Notes under the pieces: generated by a model
Database searches by the model: none
What the model saw: the letters and a program-made list of their open reading frames with translations, nothing else
Told to the model about the DNA's origin: nothing
Part shown: piece by piece, positions 25,441 through 33,568 of the stretch
Layout of the letters: each line of letters begins with the position of its first letter
Numbering within the stretch: the first letter of the stretch is position 1
Translations under genes and position numbers: made by a program
DNA from: Frateuria flava
Lineage (GTDB): Bacteria; Pseudomonadota; Gammaproteobacteria; Xanthomonadales; Rhodanobacteraceae
Direction: 5' to 3'
Length of the DNA: 64,000 nucleotides
Assembly: GCF_017837635.1 (NCBI RefSeq)
Contig: NZ_JAGJRS010000014.1
Location: 1-64,000 of the forward strand

Positions 25441-25482
25441 TTGATCCTGATCAAACGCCTGGCCTGCGCTGCGGCCGAGGAT
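25441..25482 (+). promoter_or_regulatory. FNR-type promoter for Usp-phosphoketolase-acetate kinase operon
   Basis: Perfect palindrome TTGATCCTGATCAA at 25441-25454; GAGGAT (25477-25482) follows 22 nt downstream. The same weak hexamer is seen at the L,D-transpeptidase promoter. Confidence 0.7.
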
Positions 25483-25505
25483 GGAGCCTCGCCGGAGGAA
25501 CGCCC

Positions 25506-26309
25506 ATGTACGAGTTGATCATCGACGTCGACCCGATGCGCGAGGACCTTCCCGCGATCCAGTTGGGCCTGGCCGTCGCGCGGCAGCAGCAGGCCTTCGT
25601 GGCGGGCGTCCATGTGGTTGCGCAGATACCGTCGGTGACCGCGATCCCCGACGCGCTGGCGATCCTGGAGGCCGAGGAGGAATCGGCGCGCCGGCGGGCG
25701 CCGTGGTGGCAGGAGCTGTGCCGGCGCGCGGGTGTGCAAGGCAGCTGGGAGGTGTTCCGCGGGATGTATGTGCCCGTGCTGGCCACGCGTTCGCGCATGG
25801 CCGACCTGCTCGTCTGCAGTGCGCCGCCCGGCAACGAGAACCTGCCGGTCGGCTGGGACAACGCCACCCGCACCCTGTTCGCCGGCGGCGTGCCGGTCCT
25901 GCTGGCGCCCGAGCGCTACGACGTGCGCGGCGCGCCCGAGCGGGTGCTGCTGGCCTGGAACGGCTCGGGCGAGTCCACCGAAGCTGTCCGCGCGGCCTTG
26001 CCGCTGCTGCGCAAGGCCACCGAAGTGCACCTGCTCGACGGCTGGCACGAGACCCTGCCCGGGTTCGGTCCGCCCACCCTGGCGATAGGCGAGTGGCTGG
26101 CGCGCCAGGGCGTGACCGTGCAGCAGCGCCGCCCGTTCCACCCCGGCGAGGACGCCGGCGTGCACCTGCTGCGCGAGGCCGAGGCGATGCGCGCGGACCT
26201 GCTGGTCATGGGCGCCTGGGGACGCTCGCGGATCAGCGAGCTGGTGCTCGGCGGCACCACCCACCACGTGCTCTCGCATGCGCAGCTGCCGCTGCTGCTT
26301 GCGCATTGA
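25506..26309 (+). CDS. Universal stress protein, tandem-domain
   Basis: This 267-aa protein starts at ATG 25506 with GGAGG upstream: [23 protein letters not shown]. The C-terminal fold starts [22 protein letters not shown] and ends [25 protein letters not shown]. It is close in pattern to the genes at 9058 and 13391 (all three share a W-W-Q-E-x-C-type middle segment and a GSWEV- or GEWEV-type strand). It is the first gene before phosphoketolase, 37 nt away, so the stress protein and the energy enzymes are likely coexpressed. Confidence 0.88.
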   Translation: MYELIIDVDPMREDLPAIQLGLAVARQQQAFVAGVHVVAQIPSVTAIPDALAILEAEEESARRRAPWWQELCRRAGVQGSWEVFRGMYVPVLATRSRMADLLVCSAPPGNENLPVGWDNATRTLFAGGVPVLLAPERYDVRGAPERVLLAWNGSGESTEAVRAALPLLRKATEVHLLDGWHETLPGFGPPTLAIGEWLARQGVTVQQRRPFHPGEDAGVHLLREAEAMRADLLVMGAWGRSRISELVLGGTTHHVLSHAQLPLLLAH

Positions 26310-26346
26310 CTGCAGGCCTTCACCCCTTCCACGCGGAGCCGGATCC

Positions 26347-28767
26347 ATGTTCAACGACGACCCGACGCGAGCCCCGGAGCCTGCCATGTCCCTGCCGCTG
26401 TCCGACGCGCTGCTTGGCCGAATGGACGCCTATTGGCGCGCGGCCAACTACCTCACCGTCGGCCAGATCTACCTGCAGGACAACCCGCTGCTGGAGGTGC
26501 CGCTGGAGCGCAGGCACATCAAGCCCCGCCTGCTCGGGCACTGGGGTACGACCACCGGGCTCAACTTCATCTACGTGCACCTGAACCGGCTGATCAAGGC
26601 GCACGACCTGGACATGATCTACGTGATCGGCCCCGGCCATGGCGGTCCCGGCCTGGTCGCGCAGTCGTACCTGGAAGGCACCTACACGGAGACTTGTCCG
26701 GACATCGAGCGCGACCGCAACGGCATGCGCCGGCTGTTTCGCCAGTTCTCCTGGCCCTACGGCGTGCCCAGCCACGTGGCACCGGAGACTCCGGGCTCGA
26801 TCCACGAGGGCGGCGAGCTCGGCTATTCGCTGGCGCACGCCTATGGCGCGGCGTTCGACAACCCCGAGCTGATCGTCGCGTGCATCGTCGGCGATGGCGA
26901 GGCGGAAACCGGGGCGCTGGCCACCAGCTGGCATTCGAACAAGTTCCTGGACCCGGCGCGTGACGGTGCGGTGCTGCCGATCCTGCACCTGAACGGCTAC
27001 AAGATCGCCAACCCGACCCTGCTGGCGCGCATCACGCCAGAGGAGCTCGATGCGCTGTTCCGCGGCTACGGCTACGAGCCGCTGCTGGTCGAGGGCGACG
27101 ATCCGGCCGCCGTGCACCCGCAACTGGCCGCCGCGCTCGACCACGCGCTCGCGCGCATCGGCGAGATCCAGCGTGTCGCCCGGACGGCAGCTGGCGACCG
27201 TCCGCCGGAACGCCCGCGCTGGCCGATGATCGTGTTCCGCACGCCCAAGGGCTGGAGCGGCCCCAAGGTGGTCGACGGCCTGCCGGTGGAAGGCACCTGG
27301 CGTGCGCACCAGGTGCCGCTGAAAGACTTCGACAAGCCCGGCCACGTCAAGCTGCTGGAGGACTGGCTGCTCAGCTACCGCCCGCGCGAGCTGTTCGACG
27401 CCGAGGGGCGGCTCAAGCCGGAACTGGCCGAGCTTGCGCCGACCGGTCGCCGGCGCATGGGTGCCAACCCGCACGCCAACGGCGGCACGCTGCTCGAGCC
27501 GCTCACCCTGCCCCGCTTCCGCGACCACGCGGTCGAGGTGCCGTCGCCGGGCGCGGTGGAGATGGAGTCCACGCGCGCCCTCGGCCGCTACCTGCGCGAG
27601 GTGATGCGGCTCAATGCCGACGCGCGCAACTTCCGCCTGTTCGGCCCGGACGAGACCGCCTCCAACCGCCTGCAGGACGTGTTCGAGGCGACCTCCAAGG
27701 CATGGATGGCGGCGATCGAGCCGCTCGACGTGAACCTTGCGCCGGAGGGCCGCGTGATGGAGGTGCTGAGCGAGCACCTGTGCCAGGGCTGGCTGGAGGG
27801 CTACCTGCTCACCGGCCGGCACGGGCTGTTCTCCTGCTATGAGGCCTTCATCCACATCATCGATTCGATGTTCAACCAGCATGCCAAGTGGCTCAAGACC
27901 ACGCGGCAGATTCCCTGGCGCGCGCCGATCGCCTCGCTCAACTACCTGCTCAGCTCGCACGTATGGCGGCAGGACCACAATGGGTTCTCGCACCAGGACC
28001 CGGGCTTCCTCGACCACGTCGCCAACAAGAAGGCCGACGTGGTGCGCATCTACCTTCCGCCGGACGCCAACTGCCTGCTGTCGGTGGCCGACCATTGCCT
28101 GCGCAGCCGCAACTACGTCAACGTGATCGTGGCCGGCAAGCAACCGGCGCCGCAGTGGCTGGACATCGACGCGGCCGCCCGCCACTGCAGCGTCGGCGCG
28201 GGCATCTGGGACTGGGCCGGCAACGCCGGCGAGGCCGAACCGGACGTGGTGATGGCCTGCGCGGGCGACGTGCCGACGCTGGAGACGCTCGCCGCGGTCA
28301 CGCTGCTGCGCGACTACGCGCCGGATCTGCGCGTGCGCGTGGTCAACGTGGTTGACCTGATGGTGCTGCAGCCGCCCGGCGAGCACCCGCACGCGCTGAG
28401 CGACCACGACTTCGATGCGCTGTTCACCCGCGACCGGCCGGTGATCTTCGCCTTCCACGGTTATCCCGGCCTGATCCATCGTCTGGCCTACCGCCGCCAC
28501 AACCACGACAACCTGCACGTGCGCGGCTACAAGGAGGAAGGCACCACCACCACGCCGTTCGACATGACGGTGATGAACAACCTTGACCGCTACCAGCTCG
28601 CGCTGGACGCGATCCTGCGCGTGCCGCGGCTGGCGCATCTCGCCTCGGACGCGACCGACCGCTACTGGACGACGATGGAGCGCCACCGCCTGTACATCAG
28701 CGAACACGGCGAGGACATGCCCGAGGTGGCGCAGTGGCAATGGACGCCCGGGACGCCGCTGGCGTGA
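26347..28767 (+). CDS. xfp: Phosphoketolase (xylulose 5-phosphate / fructose 6-phosphate)
   Basis: This 806-aa thiamine-diphosphate enzyme cleaves xylulose 5-phosphate (and often fructose 6-phosphate) with phosphate to acetyl phosphate and an aldose phosphate. Length is normal. Typical segments are [20 protein letters not shown], the ThDP/Mg motif [55 protein letters not shown]-type [14 protein letters not shown], and [24 protein letters not shown] 26347 has GGAG upstream; ATG 26386 ([13 protein letters not shown]) is an alternative. Acetate kinase follows with overlapping frames, giving ATP from acetyl phosphate without respiration. Confidence 0.95.
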   Translation: MFNDDPTRAPEPAMSLPLSDALLGRMDAYWRAANYLTVGQIYLQDNPLLEVPLERRHIKPRLLGHWGTTTGLNFIYVHLNRLIKAHDLDMIYVIGPGHGGPGLVAQSYLEGTYTETCPDIERDRNGMRRLFRQFSWPYGVPSHVAPETPGSIHEGGELGYSLAHAYGAAFDNPELIVACIVGDGEAETGALATSWHSNKFLDPARDGAVLPILHLNGYKIANPTLLARITPEELDALFRGYGYEPLLVEGDDPAAVHPQLAAALDHALARIGEIQRVARTAAGDRPPERPRWPMIVFRTPKGWSGPKVVDGLPVEGTWRAHQVPLKDFDKPGHVKLLEDWLLSYRPRELFDAEGRLKPELAELAPTGRRRMGANPHANGGTLLEPLTLPRFRDHAVEVPSPGAVEMESTRALGRYLREVMRLNADARNFRLFGPDETASNRLQDVFEATSKAWMAAIEPLDVNLAPEGRVMEVLSEHLCQGWLEGYLLTGRHGLFSCYEAFIHIIDSMFNQHAKWLKTTRQIPWRAPIASLNYLLSSHVWRQDHNGFSHQDPGFLDHVANKKADVVRIYLPPDANCLLSVADHCLRSRNYVNVIVAGKQPAPQWLDIDAAARHCSVGAGIWDWAGNAGEAEPDVVMACAGDVPTLETLAAVTLLRDYAPDLRVRVVNVVDLMVLQPPGEHPHALSDHDFDALFTRDRPVIFAFHGYPGLIHRLAYRRHNHDNLHVRGYKEEGTTTTPFDMTVMNNLDRYQLALDAILRVPRLAHLASDATDRYWTTMERHRLYISEHGEDMPEVAQWQWTPGTPLA

Positions 28768-30023
28768 ACCCCGGCGGCTTCCATGTGCTGGCGCTCAACG
28801 GCGGCTCGTCCTCGCTGAAATTCGGGCTGTTCGGGGCGCGCGGCTGCGAGATGCTTCCGCGCGTCACCGGCGAGGCGCAGGCGATCGGCAGTTCGGCTGG
28901 CCTGCTGCGCGTGCGCGACGGCCACGGCGGCACCACGCTGCACGAGGAAACCGTCGCGATCGCCGACAGCGTGCAGGCGTTCAGACGCATCGCCCGCCTG
29001 CTGGCCGGCCTGGACGTGCCGGCGCCGGATGCGATCGGCCACCGCATCGTGCACGGCGGGCCGCAGCTTCGCACGCACGCGCGCATCGACACCGCGGTGA
29101 TGGCACAGCTCGAAGCGGCGAGCATCTACGCGCCGCTGCACGTGCCGGCGGCGCTGTCGGTGGTCCGCGCCGCGCAGGCGCGCTACCCGTCGCTGCCGCA
29201 GGTGGCGTGCCTGGACACCGCCTTCCACGCCGGCCTGCCCGAGGTGGCGCGCACACTGCCGGTGGATCGGGCGCTGCAGGCCGACGGCGTGCAGCGCTAC
29301 GGCTTCCACGGCCTTTCGTGCGCCTCGATCCTGGCGCAGTGGCCGGAGGCGCCGCCGCGGCTGGTGATCGCCCACCTGGGCAGCGGCGCGAGCGTCACGG
29401 CGGCGCGCGACGGCCGCTCGATCGACACCAGCATGGGCATGACCCCCAACGGCGGCGTGATGATGGCCACGCGCAGCGGCGACCTGGACCCGGGTGTGCT
29501 GGCGTGGCTGGTGCGCGAACGCGGCATGGACGCACGCGGCCTCGAGCGCCTGGTCGATCACCGCTCGGGCCTGCTCGGCGTCTCCGGGATCAGCGGCGAC
29601 CTGCGCCGCCTGCGCCAGATGGAACGCAAGGAGCCGGCCGCGAAGCTGGCGATCGACATGTTCGTGCTCTCCGTGCGCAAACAGATCGCCGCGATGGCAG
29701 CGGTGCTGCATGGCATCGATGCGCTCGTGTTTACCGGCGGGATCGGCGAGCACGATGCGCAGGCGCGTGCCGACATCTGCGAAGGGCTGGGATGGGCCGG
29801 GATCCGCCTGGATGCCTCACGAAACCGCGGTGGCGCCCTGCGCATCGGGGCGCGCGACGCGGCGTGCGAGGTGCGCGTCATGGCCTCGGAAGAAGAACGC
29901 CAGATCTGCCGCCACGTGCACGTGCTGCTCGCCGGCGCGGGCGATCAGCGCGAGGACAGCGCCTCGCCGCCGCTGCAGTCGCCGAGCAGCTTCGACGCCT
30001 GCAACCAGGCCGGGTCCGGATAG
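28740..30023 (+). CDS. ackA: Acetate kinase
   Basis: This 427-aa enzyme transfers the phosphate of acetyl phosphate to ADP. Signatures are the N-terminal [31 protein letters not shown]-type [64 protein letters not shown] and [14 protein letters not shown]. Start is uncertain: ATG 28740 lies inside the phosphoketolase gene, and GTG 28764 overlaps its stop as GTGA; the latter is attractive for coupling. The C-terminal tail of about 25 residues beyond the usual end overlaps the convergent L,D-transpeptidase gene by 79 nt. Confidence 0.93.
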   Translation: MDARDAAGVNPGGFHVLALNGGSSSLKFGLFGARGCEMLPRVTGEAQAIGSSAGLLRVRDGHGGTTLHEETVAIADSVQAFRRIARLLAGLDVPAPDAIGHRIVHGGPQLRTHARIDTAVMAQLEAASIYAPLHVPAALSVVRAAQARYPSLPQVACLDTAFHAGLPEVARTLPVDRALQADGVQRYGFHGLSCASILAQWPEAPPRLVIAHLGSGASVTAARDGRSIDTSMGMTPNGGVMMATRSGDLDPGVLAWLVRERGMDARGLERLVDHRSGLLGVSGISGDLRRLRQMERKEPAAKLAIDMFVLSVRKQIAAMAAVLHGIDALVFTGGIGEHDAQARADICEGLGWAGIRLDASRNRGGALRIGARDAACEVRVMASEEERQICRHVHVLLAGAGDQREDSASPPLQSPSSFDACNQAGSG

Positions 30024-30646
30024 TAGGCGAACACCACCGAGCGGTCGGCGATCGCGTCGATCAGCTTGTGCGCCACACCCGCGCGCACGGCCGGGCAACC
30101 CCAGCTGCGGCCCAGGCGGCCCTGGCTCTGGGCGAAGGCCTCGCTCACATAGTTGGCGCCGTGGATCACGATCGCGCGTTCCTCGGCGCGGTCGTTGAAG
30201 CGCCCGTCGACGCCCTTCAGGCGCAGCGAGTAACCGTTGTGTCCGGTGTAGGTGCCGTCGGTGACGAAGGTGCCGAGGCTGGACATCAGGCTGCCCGGCT
30301 GGTTGGAAAAGCGCGTCGCCATGTTGTCGCCGCTGTTGCGCCCGTGCGCGACGCGCTCGTGGAACAACAGGCGCGGCTGCTGGCCGAGCTGGAACACCCA
30401 CAAGCGGGGCGTGGTGGACGGCAGCGAGTAGTCGATCACGCTCAGCGTGTTCGCCGGCATGCTCCGTTGCACGCAGGCCAGCGCGCGCGAAGCCAGCGCC
30501 AGCACTTTCGGATTGGCCCTGGGGGCCGCCTGGCTCAGGGCCTGGGCCAGGTTGTCGGGAGCGGCGGGCGATGCGCCGGCCGCCAAGGGGGCGAGCAACA
30601 GCGCGGCGGCAGCAAGGCGTCGGACGAGGGCGGGCATATCGGGCAC
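29945..30646 (-). CDS. Murein L,D-transpeptidase catalytic-domain family protein (YkuD_2-like)
   Basis: This 233-aa exported protein has a signal-like start (RRLAAAALLLAPLAAGASPAA). Its catalytic domain contains IVIHGANYVSEAF and GRLGRSWGCPAV, where the Cys of SWGCP is the expected nucleophile and the His of IHGANY its partner. The fold belongs to the second YkuD family. Such proteins form or edit 3-3 cross-links or lipoprotein links in peptidoglycan; the exact reaction is unknown. It follows the other L,D-transpeptidase gene by 44 nt and probably shares its transcript. Confidence 0.85.
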   Translation of the reverse strand: MPDMPALVRRLAAAALLLAPLAAGASPAAPDNLAQALSQAAPRANPKVLALASRALACVQRSMPANTLSVIDYSLPSTTPRLWVFQLGQQPRLLFHERVAHGRNSGDNMATRFSNQPGSLMSSLGTFVTDGTYTGHNGYSLRLKGVDGRFNDRAEERAIVIHGANYVSEAFAQSQGRLGRSWGCPAVRAGVAHKLIDAIADRSVVFAYYPDPAWLQASKLLGDCSGGEALSSR

Positions 30647-30690
30647 AGCAGCGAAAGAAGCAGCTTGCCGCCTCCCGCCTTAATAAAGCG

Positions 30691-31722
30691 CTAGGGGTGA
30701 CGGGCGGCGGGCCTGGAAACGGCCTCGTTCGCCTCCAGCAGCGTGCCGTAGGGCACTGGCTGGCCACCGCGCGCCGGCAGGTCGGTGACGATCACCGTGG
30801 TGCCGGCAGCGATGCGCCCGCGCAACTGCGCGCCGAACGCGTCGGGCACCTTGAGCTCGCCGGCCAGGGTGCGCGGCGCCGGTGCCGGCCCCTCGCCGAG
30901 CACGCGGTAGGCCGACCACAGTCCGCCGTCCTGTTCCGCCAACTCGCCGACGTGCGCACGCCGGACGTACAGCAGCATGCCGCCGACGGTGAAGCCCTCC
31001 GGCACGTTCAGCGGCGTGCTCGCGATCAGCCGGCCCGACTGCAGCACGTACAGCGCCCGGTCGTGGGTGCTCGCCACCACGCTGACCGGCCCACCGTCAT
31101 CCGCCGGCCAGGGCGCGCCCTCGTCCCCCGTCGCCGAGGGCTCGAGGCCGCCAATGTCCAGCGGGGCGATCGCCGCGGGATGGTTGATCGCCGGCGGCGC
31201 CACGCGCTGGTCGGTCACCACCACCACCGTTCCGCGCGGGCTGACCTCGAACAGGCGCTCGGCGAAGCTTTCCGGCAGGCGGATGCAGCCGTGCGAGGCG
31301 GGATGGCCCGGCAGCTTGCCGGCGTGCAGCGCAAGACCATCCCAGGTCAGGCGCTGCATGTAGGGCATCGGCGCATTGTCGTAGAGGTTGGAGTAGTGCT
31401 CGCGTTCCTTCTGCAGGATCGTGTAGATCCCGGTCGGCGTTTCGTAGCCGCTGCGCCCGGAGCTGATGCGGCTCGCCCCGATCGCCACGCCGTTGCGATA
31501 GACGTAGATGCGTTGCTCGTCCAGGCTGACCAGCATCACCATCGGCCCGACCGGGGCCAGTTCGGGGCGCCAGAACGGCGGGTCCTCGACGCGGCCCGCA
31601 GCGGGCCACGCCAGCAGCGCCACGGCACTCCACAGGAGCATGAGCAGGCCGCGGCGATGCGCCCTTCCGGACCTGGACTTGTCGAAACGTTCCACGGGCA
31701 CCTCGTGTCGGGCCGGGCTCAT
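30691..31722 (-). CDS. L,D-transpeptidase (YkuD domain)
   Basis: Up to 343 aa. A membrane/signal segment (LLMLLWSAVALLAWPAAG) is followed by a YkuD domain (about 60-170: MLVSLDEQRIYVYRNGVAIGASRIS; HAGKLPGHPASHGCIRLP with nucleophile Cys in SHGCIR) and a C-terminal extension of about 150 aa with a second, YkuD-like beta segment (SVVASTHDRALYVLQSGRLIASTPLNV) lacking the active-site motif. Start: the ATG at 31722 overlaps the predicted -10 (31726-31721), so the GTG at 31695, with GAGG 6 nt before it, is more likely if the FNR-type promoter is used. It remodels peptidoglycan in the periplasm. Confidence 0.87.
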   Translation of the reverse strand: MSPARHEVPVERFDKSRSGRAHRRGLLMLLWSAVALLAWPAAGRVEDPPFWRPELAPVGPMVMLVSLDEQRIYVYRNGVAIGASRISSGRSGYETPTGIYTILQKEREHYSNLYDNAPMPYMQRLTWDGLALHAGKLPGHPASHGCIRLPESFAERLFEVSPRGTVVVVTDQRVAPPAINHPAAIAPLDIGGLEPSATGDEGAPWPADDGGPVSVVASTHDRALYVLQSGRLIASTPLNVPEGFTVGGMLLYVRRAHVGELAEQDGGLWSAYRVLGEGPAPAPRTLAGELKVPDAFGAQLRGRIAAGTTVIVTDLPARGGQPVPYGTLLEANEAVSRPAARHP

Positions 31723-31762
31723 CCTCGTTCGCGGAGGCGCCGGTCGGCTTGACCGGGATCAA
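31721..31762 (-). promoter_or_regulatory. FNR-type promoter for L,D-transpeptidase pair
   Basis: Box TTGACCGGGATCAA at 31749-31762; GAGGAT (31726-31721) 22 nt downstream on the minus strand. It is the last such site found in the window and marks the right end of the putative regulon. Confidence 0.6.
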
Positions 31763-31811
31763 CAGCGGACCGCGACATCCGCCGGGGGTTCAGCCCACGG
31801 GGCGCGCCGGT

Positions 31812-32462
31812 TCAACTGTGCCTGTCCGCATCCGGTGGCCGGGCGACCGGCAGACGCCAGCCGTAGCGGATGGCCATGAAGCGCAGGCCGAAGCACAGGC
31901 CGGCGCCGGTAAGCGTGGTCGCCGTGGGCGGCATGTGCAGCATGTCGCCCACCACCACCACGCCGGCGCCCGCCAGCGCGGCCATCGCGTAGAGCTCGGC
32001 ACGCAGCACCGCGGGGATATCCGAGACCAGCACGTCGCGCAGCATGCCGCCGCCGATGCCGGTGAGCATGCCCAGCAGCGCGGCCATGCCCGGCGGCAGG
32101 TCGTAGGCGAGCGCCTTCTGCGCGCCCGCCACGGCGAACAGCGCCAGGCCCGCGGCATCCGACAGTTGCATTGGGTTGCGCATGCGCTCGATGTCGGCGT
32201 AGCGGAAGAAGGTCAGCAGGCCGGCCAGCATCGATACGCCGAGGTAGCGCCAGTCCTCGATGGCGGCCGGCGGCGTGGCGCCGATCAGCAGATCGCGGGT
32301 GATTCCGCCGGCACTGCTCGCGGCGAAGGAAAGCACCAGCACGCCGAACAGGTCCAGTCCGCGCCGCACGGCGACCAGCGCGCCGCTCAACGCGAACACG
32401 AACGTGCCGAAGAGGTCGAGCACCAGCAGCAGCGTGTGCAGGGCCCGCGTCGTGTCGATCAT
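31812..32462 (-). CDS. TRIC/UPF0126 family membrane protein (YadS-like)
   Basis: This 216-aa protein has about seven membrane helices built as two repeats, each carrying the glycine-rich UPF0126 signature: SFAASSAGGITRDLLIG and GMLTGIGGGMLRDVLVSDIP. Prokaryotic members form trimeric cation channels; transport of small substrates is also proposed for the family. The ATG at 32462 is chosen because homology begins there; the open frame further upstream translates repeat DNA. It is monocistronic, next to the end of the FNR-box cluster, and not clearly part of it. Confidence 0.9.
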   Translation of the reverse strand: MIDTTRALHTLLLVLDLFGTFVFALSGALVAVRRGLDLFGVLVLSFAASSAGGITRDLLIGATPPAAIEDWRYLGVSMLAGLLTFFRYADIERMRNPMQLSDAAGLALFAVAGAQKALAYDLPPGMAALLGMLTGIGGGMLRDVLVSDIPAVLRAELYAMAALAGAGVVVVGDMLHMPPTATTLTGAGLCFGLRFMAIRYGWRLPVARPPDADRHS

Positions 32463-32637
32463 TGCCTGGCCCGCCTCGCTTCGGTTTCGCTCGCGACAGC
32501 TTAAAGCAGGCGCTGCAGATTGAGTTTTTTCTGCGCCCGTGGGACCAGTCGGCGTCGCGTCCGGGGGAAAAGCTCGACCGCCGTAACCGGGCCTCGTTTC
32601 CGCGAAAGCGGATATCCATTCTGGGTTTTCGAACGCG

Positions 32638-32770
32638 TGGGATGTGAGGCGATATGGCGGGGCCGATGAGCTCCCTCTCCCCTCCGGGGAGAGGGTTGGG
32701 TTGAGGGGCCGGGGCTCGCCTGGAGCTTCAGGAGAGGAGTTTGGTTTTCTACTGACGCACGACCGGTTTC
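32638..32770. repeat. Intergenic palindromic repeat, unit A
   Basis: The first of two direct copies (about 133 bp) in the 640-bp gap between the YadS-like gene and copL. The unit runs from GGGATGTGAGGCGATATGG to a CGGTTTC end. It contains a hairpin core CCCTCTCCCC-TCC-GGGGAGAGGG followed by TTGGGTTGAGGGGCCGGGGCTCGC. Similar cores are dispersed in Xanthomonadales genomes as REP-like elements. Confidence 0.8.
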
Positions 32771-32779
32771 GAGGCAAGC

Positions 32780-32830
32780 CTTGCCCCCTCACCCCAGCCC
32801 TCTCCCCGGAGGGGAGAGGGGGCAGTCAAG
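32780..32830. repeat. Inverted copy of the palindromic core
   Basis: Between units A and B the same core occurs in the opposite direction: CCCCCTCACCCCAGCCCTC then TCCCCGGAGGGGAGAGGGG. The three cores (plus, minus, plus) can pair with each other into large stem structures. Confidence 0.75.
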
Positions 32831-32837
32831 GCAGCTT

Positions 32838-32970
32838 GGGATGCGAGGCGCTATGGCACTGGCGCAGACGAGCTCCCTCTCCCCGCCGGGGAGAGGGTTG
32901 GGGTGAGGGGCCGGGGCTCGCCGGAAGCTTCAGAAGATGGGTTGGCTTTCTACCGCTGCACACCGTTTCC
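32838..32970. repeat. Intergenic palindromic repeat, unit B
   Basis: The second direct copy, from GGGATGCGAGGCGCTATGG through the core CCCTCTCCCC-GCC-GGGGAGAGGG and TTGGGGTGAGGGG to CACCGTTTCC. It matches unit A over its whole length by eye with scattered substitutions. Nothing else is recognised in 32463-33103. Confidence 0.8.
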
Positions 32971-33103
32971 CGTGGAAAATTTCCGACCTTTTCCTGCCCT
33001 CAGCCCGAGGGAAGAGGTGCCGTTGACACCGCACCACTTCGCCAGGCCGCCTGGAGCCCACTCCACGGTTGAGCACCCGCAGCGCGATGGCTACGCTGTC
33101 GAC

Positions 33104-33478
33104 ATGGTCGTGTTCCTGCGCTCCCGCCGTCGTCTGCGTTGCCTCTGCACATGGGCCCTCTTCGCGTGGCTGATGCTTGCGGTGGCGCCTTTTGTCGCGT
33201 GGCCGCAGATGGTGTCCGCGCAGCAGGCCCCGACGCCGCACACCCACGCGTCGATGGCTATGGATGATGCCGGTTGCTGCAATCACTACGCGGGCCAGCC
33301 CGATCGCTCCGCCACGCCGACCTGCCACTGTGCCAGCCTGCCCTGTTCGGGCATGTTGCCGTGCAGCGCGGACGGGCTTGCGGCCCTGCCGCTGATCCGC
33401 GCCGGTTACGCGCCGCCGCGTCCGATCGCAGCGCCCCTCTCCGGCTTCGCACCGCCTTTGCGACCACCGCTGGCCTGA
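33104..33478 (+). CDS. copL: CopL-like copper-responsive small protein
   Basis: This 124-aa protein has a basic start and a membrane/signal segment (TWALFAWLMLAVAPFVAWPQMVSA). After that comes a His/Met/Cys-rich part: HTHASMAMDDAGCCNHY, then TCHCASLPCSGMLPC. Length, position directly before copA-copB and the CC...CxC...C pattern fit the CopL family of Xanthomonas, which is needed for copper-induced copAB expression. The symbol rests on this context and pattern, not on close sequence recognition. ATG 33104 is chosen as the first start with the signal segment; 90 nt separate it from copA. Confidence 0.65.
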   Translation: MVVFLRSRRRLRCLCTWALFAWLMLAVAPFVAWPQMVSAQQAPTPHTHASMAMDDAGCCNHYAGQPDRSATPTCHCASLPCSGMLPCSADGLAALPLIRAGYAPPRPIAAPLSGFAPPLRPPLA

Positions 33479-33568
33479 CCCCTGCGTCCGTCCCGATCGC
33501 CATGCGCGCTTCGGTGCGCTGGTGCGTGTTCCTGCGCGTCCGCCGGGCGCGCTCGCCAGAGTGGTTCC

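Noticed and set aside
1-31762. Genomic island acquired as a mobile element
   Set aside because: No integrase, transposase, tRNA gene or flanking direct repeat was seen, and codon usage looks like the rest of the window; clustering is better explained by co-regulation.
31812-32792. An N-terminally extended form of the YadS-like protein
   Set aside because: The extra 110 residues translate the palindromic repeat DNA; homology starts at the ATG at 32462.
32638-32970. CRISPR array
   Set aside because: The repeats are long GC palindromes in two copies with related spacing, without 25-40 bp repeat/spacer periodicity or cas genes.
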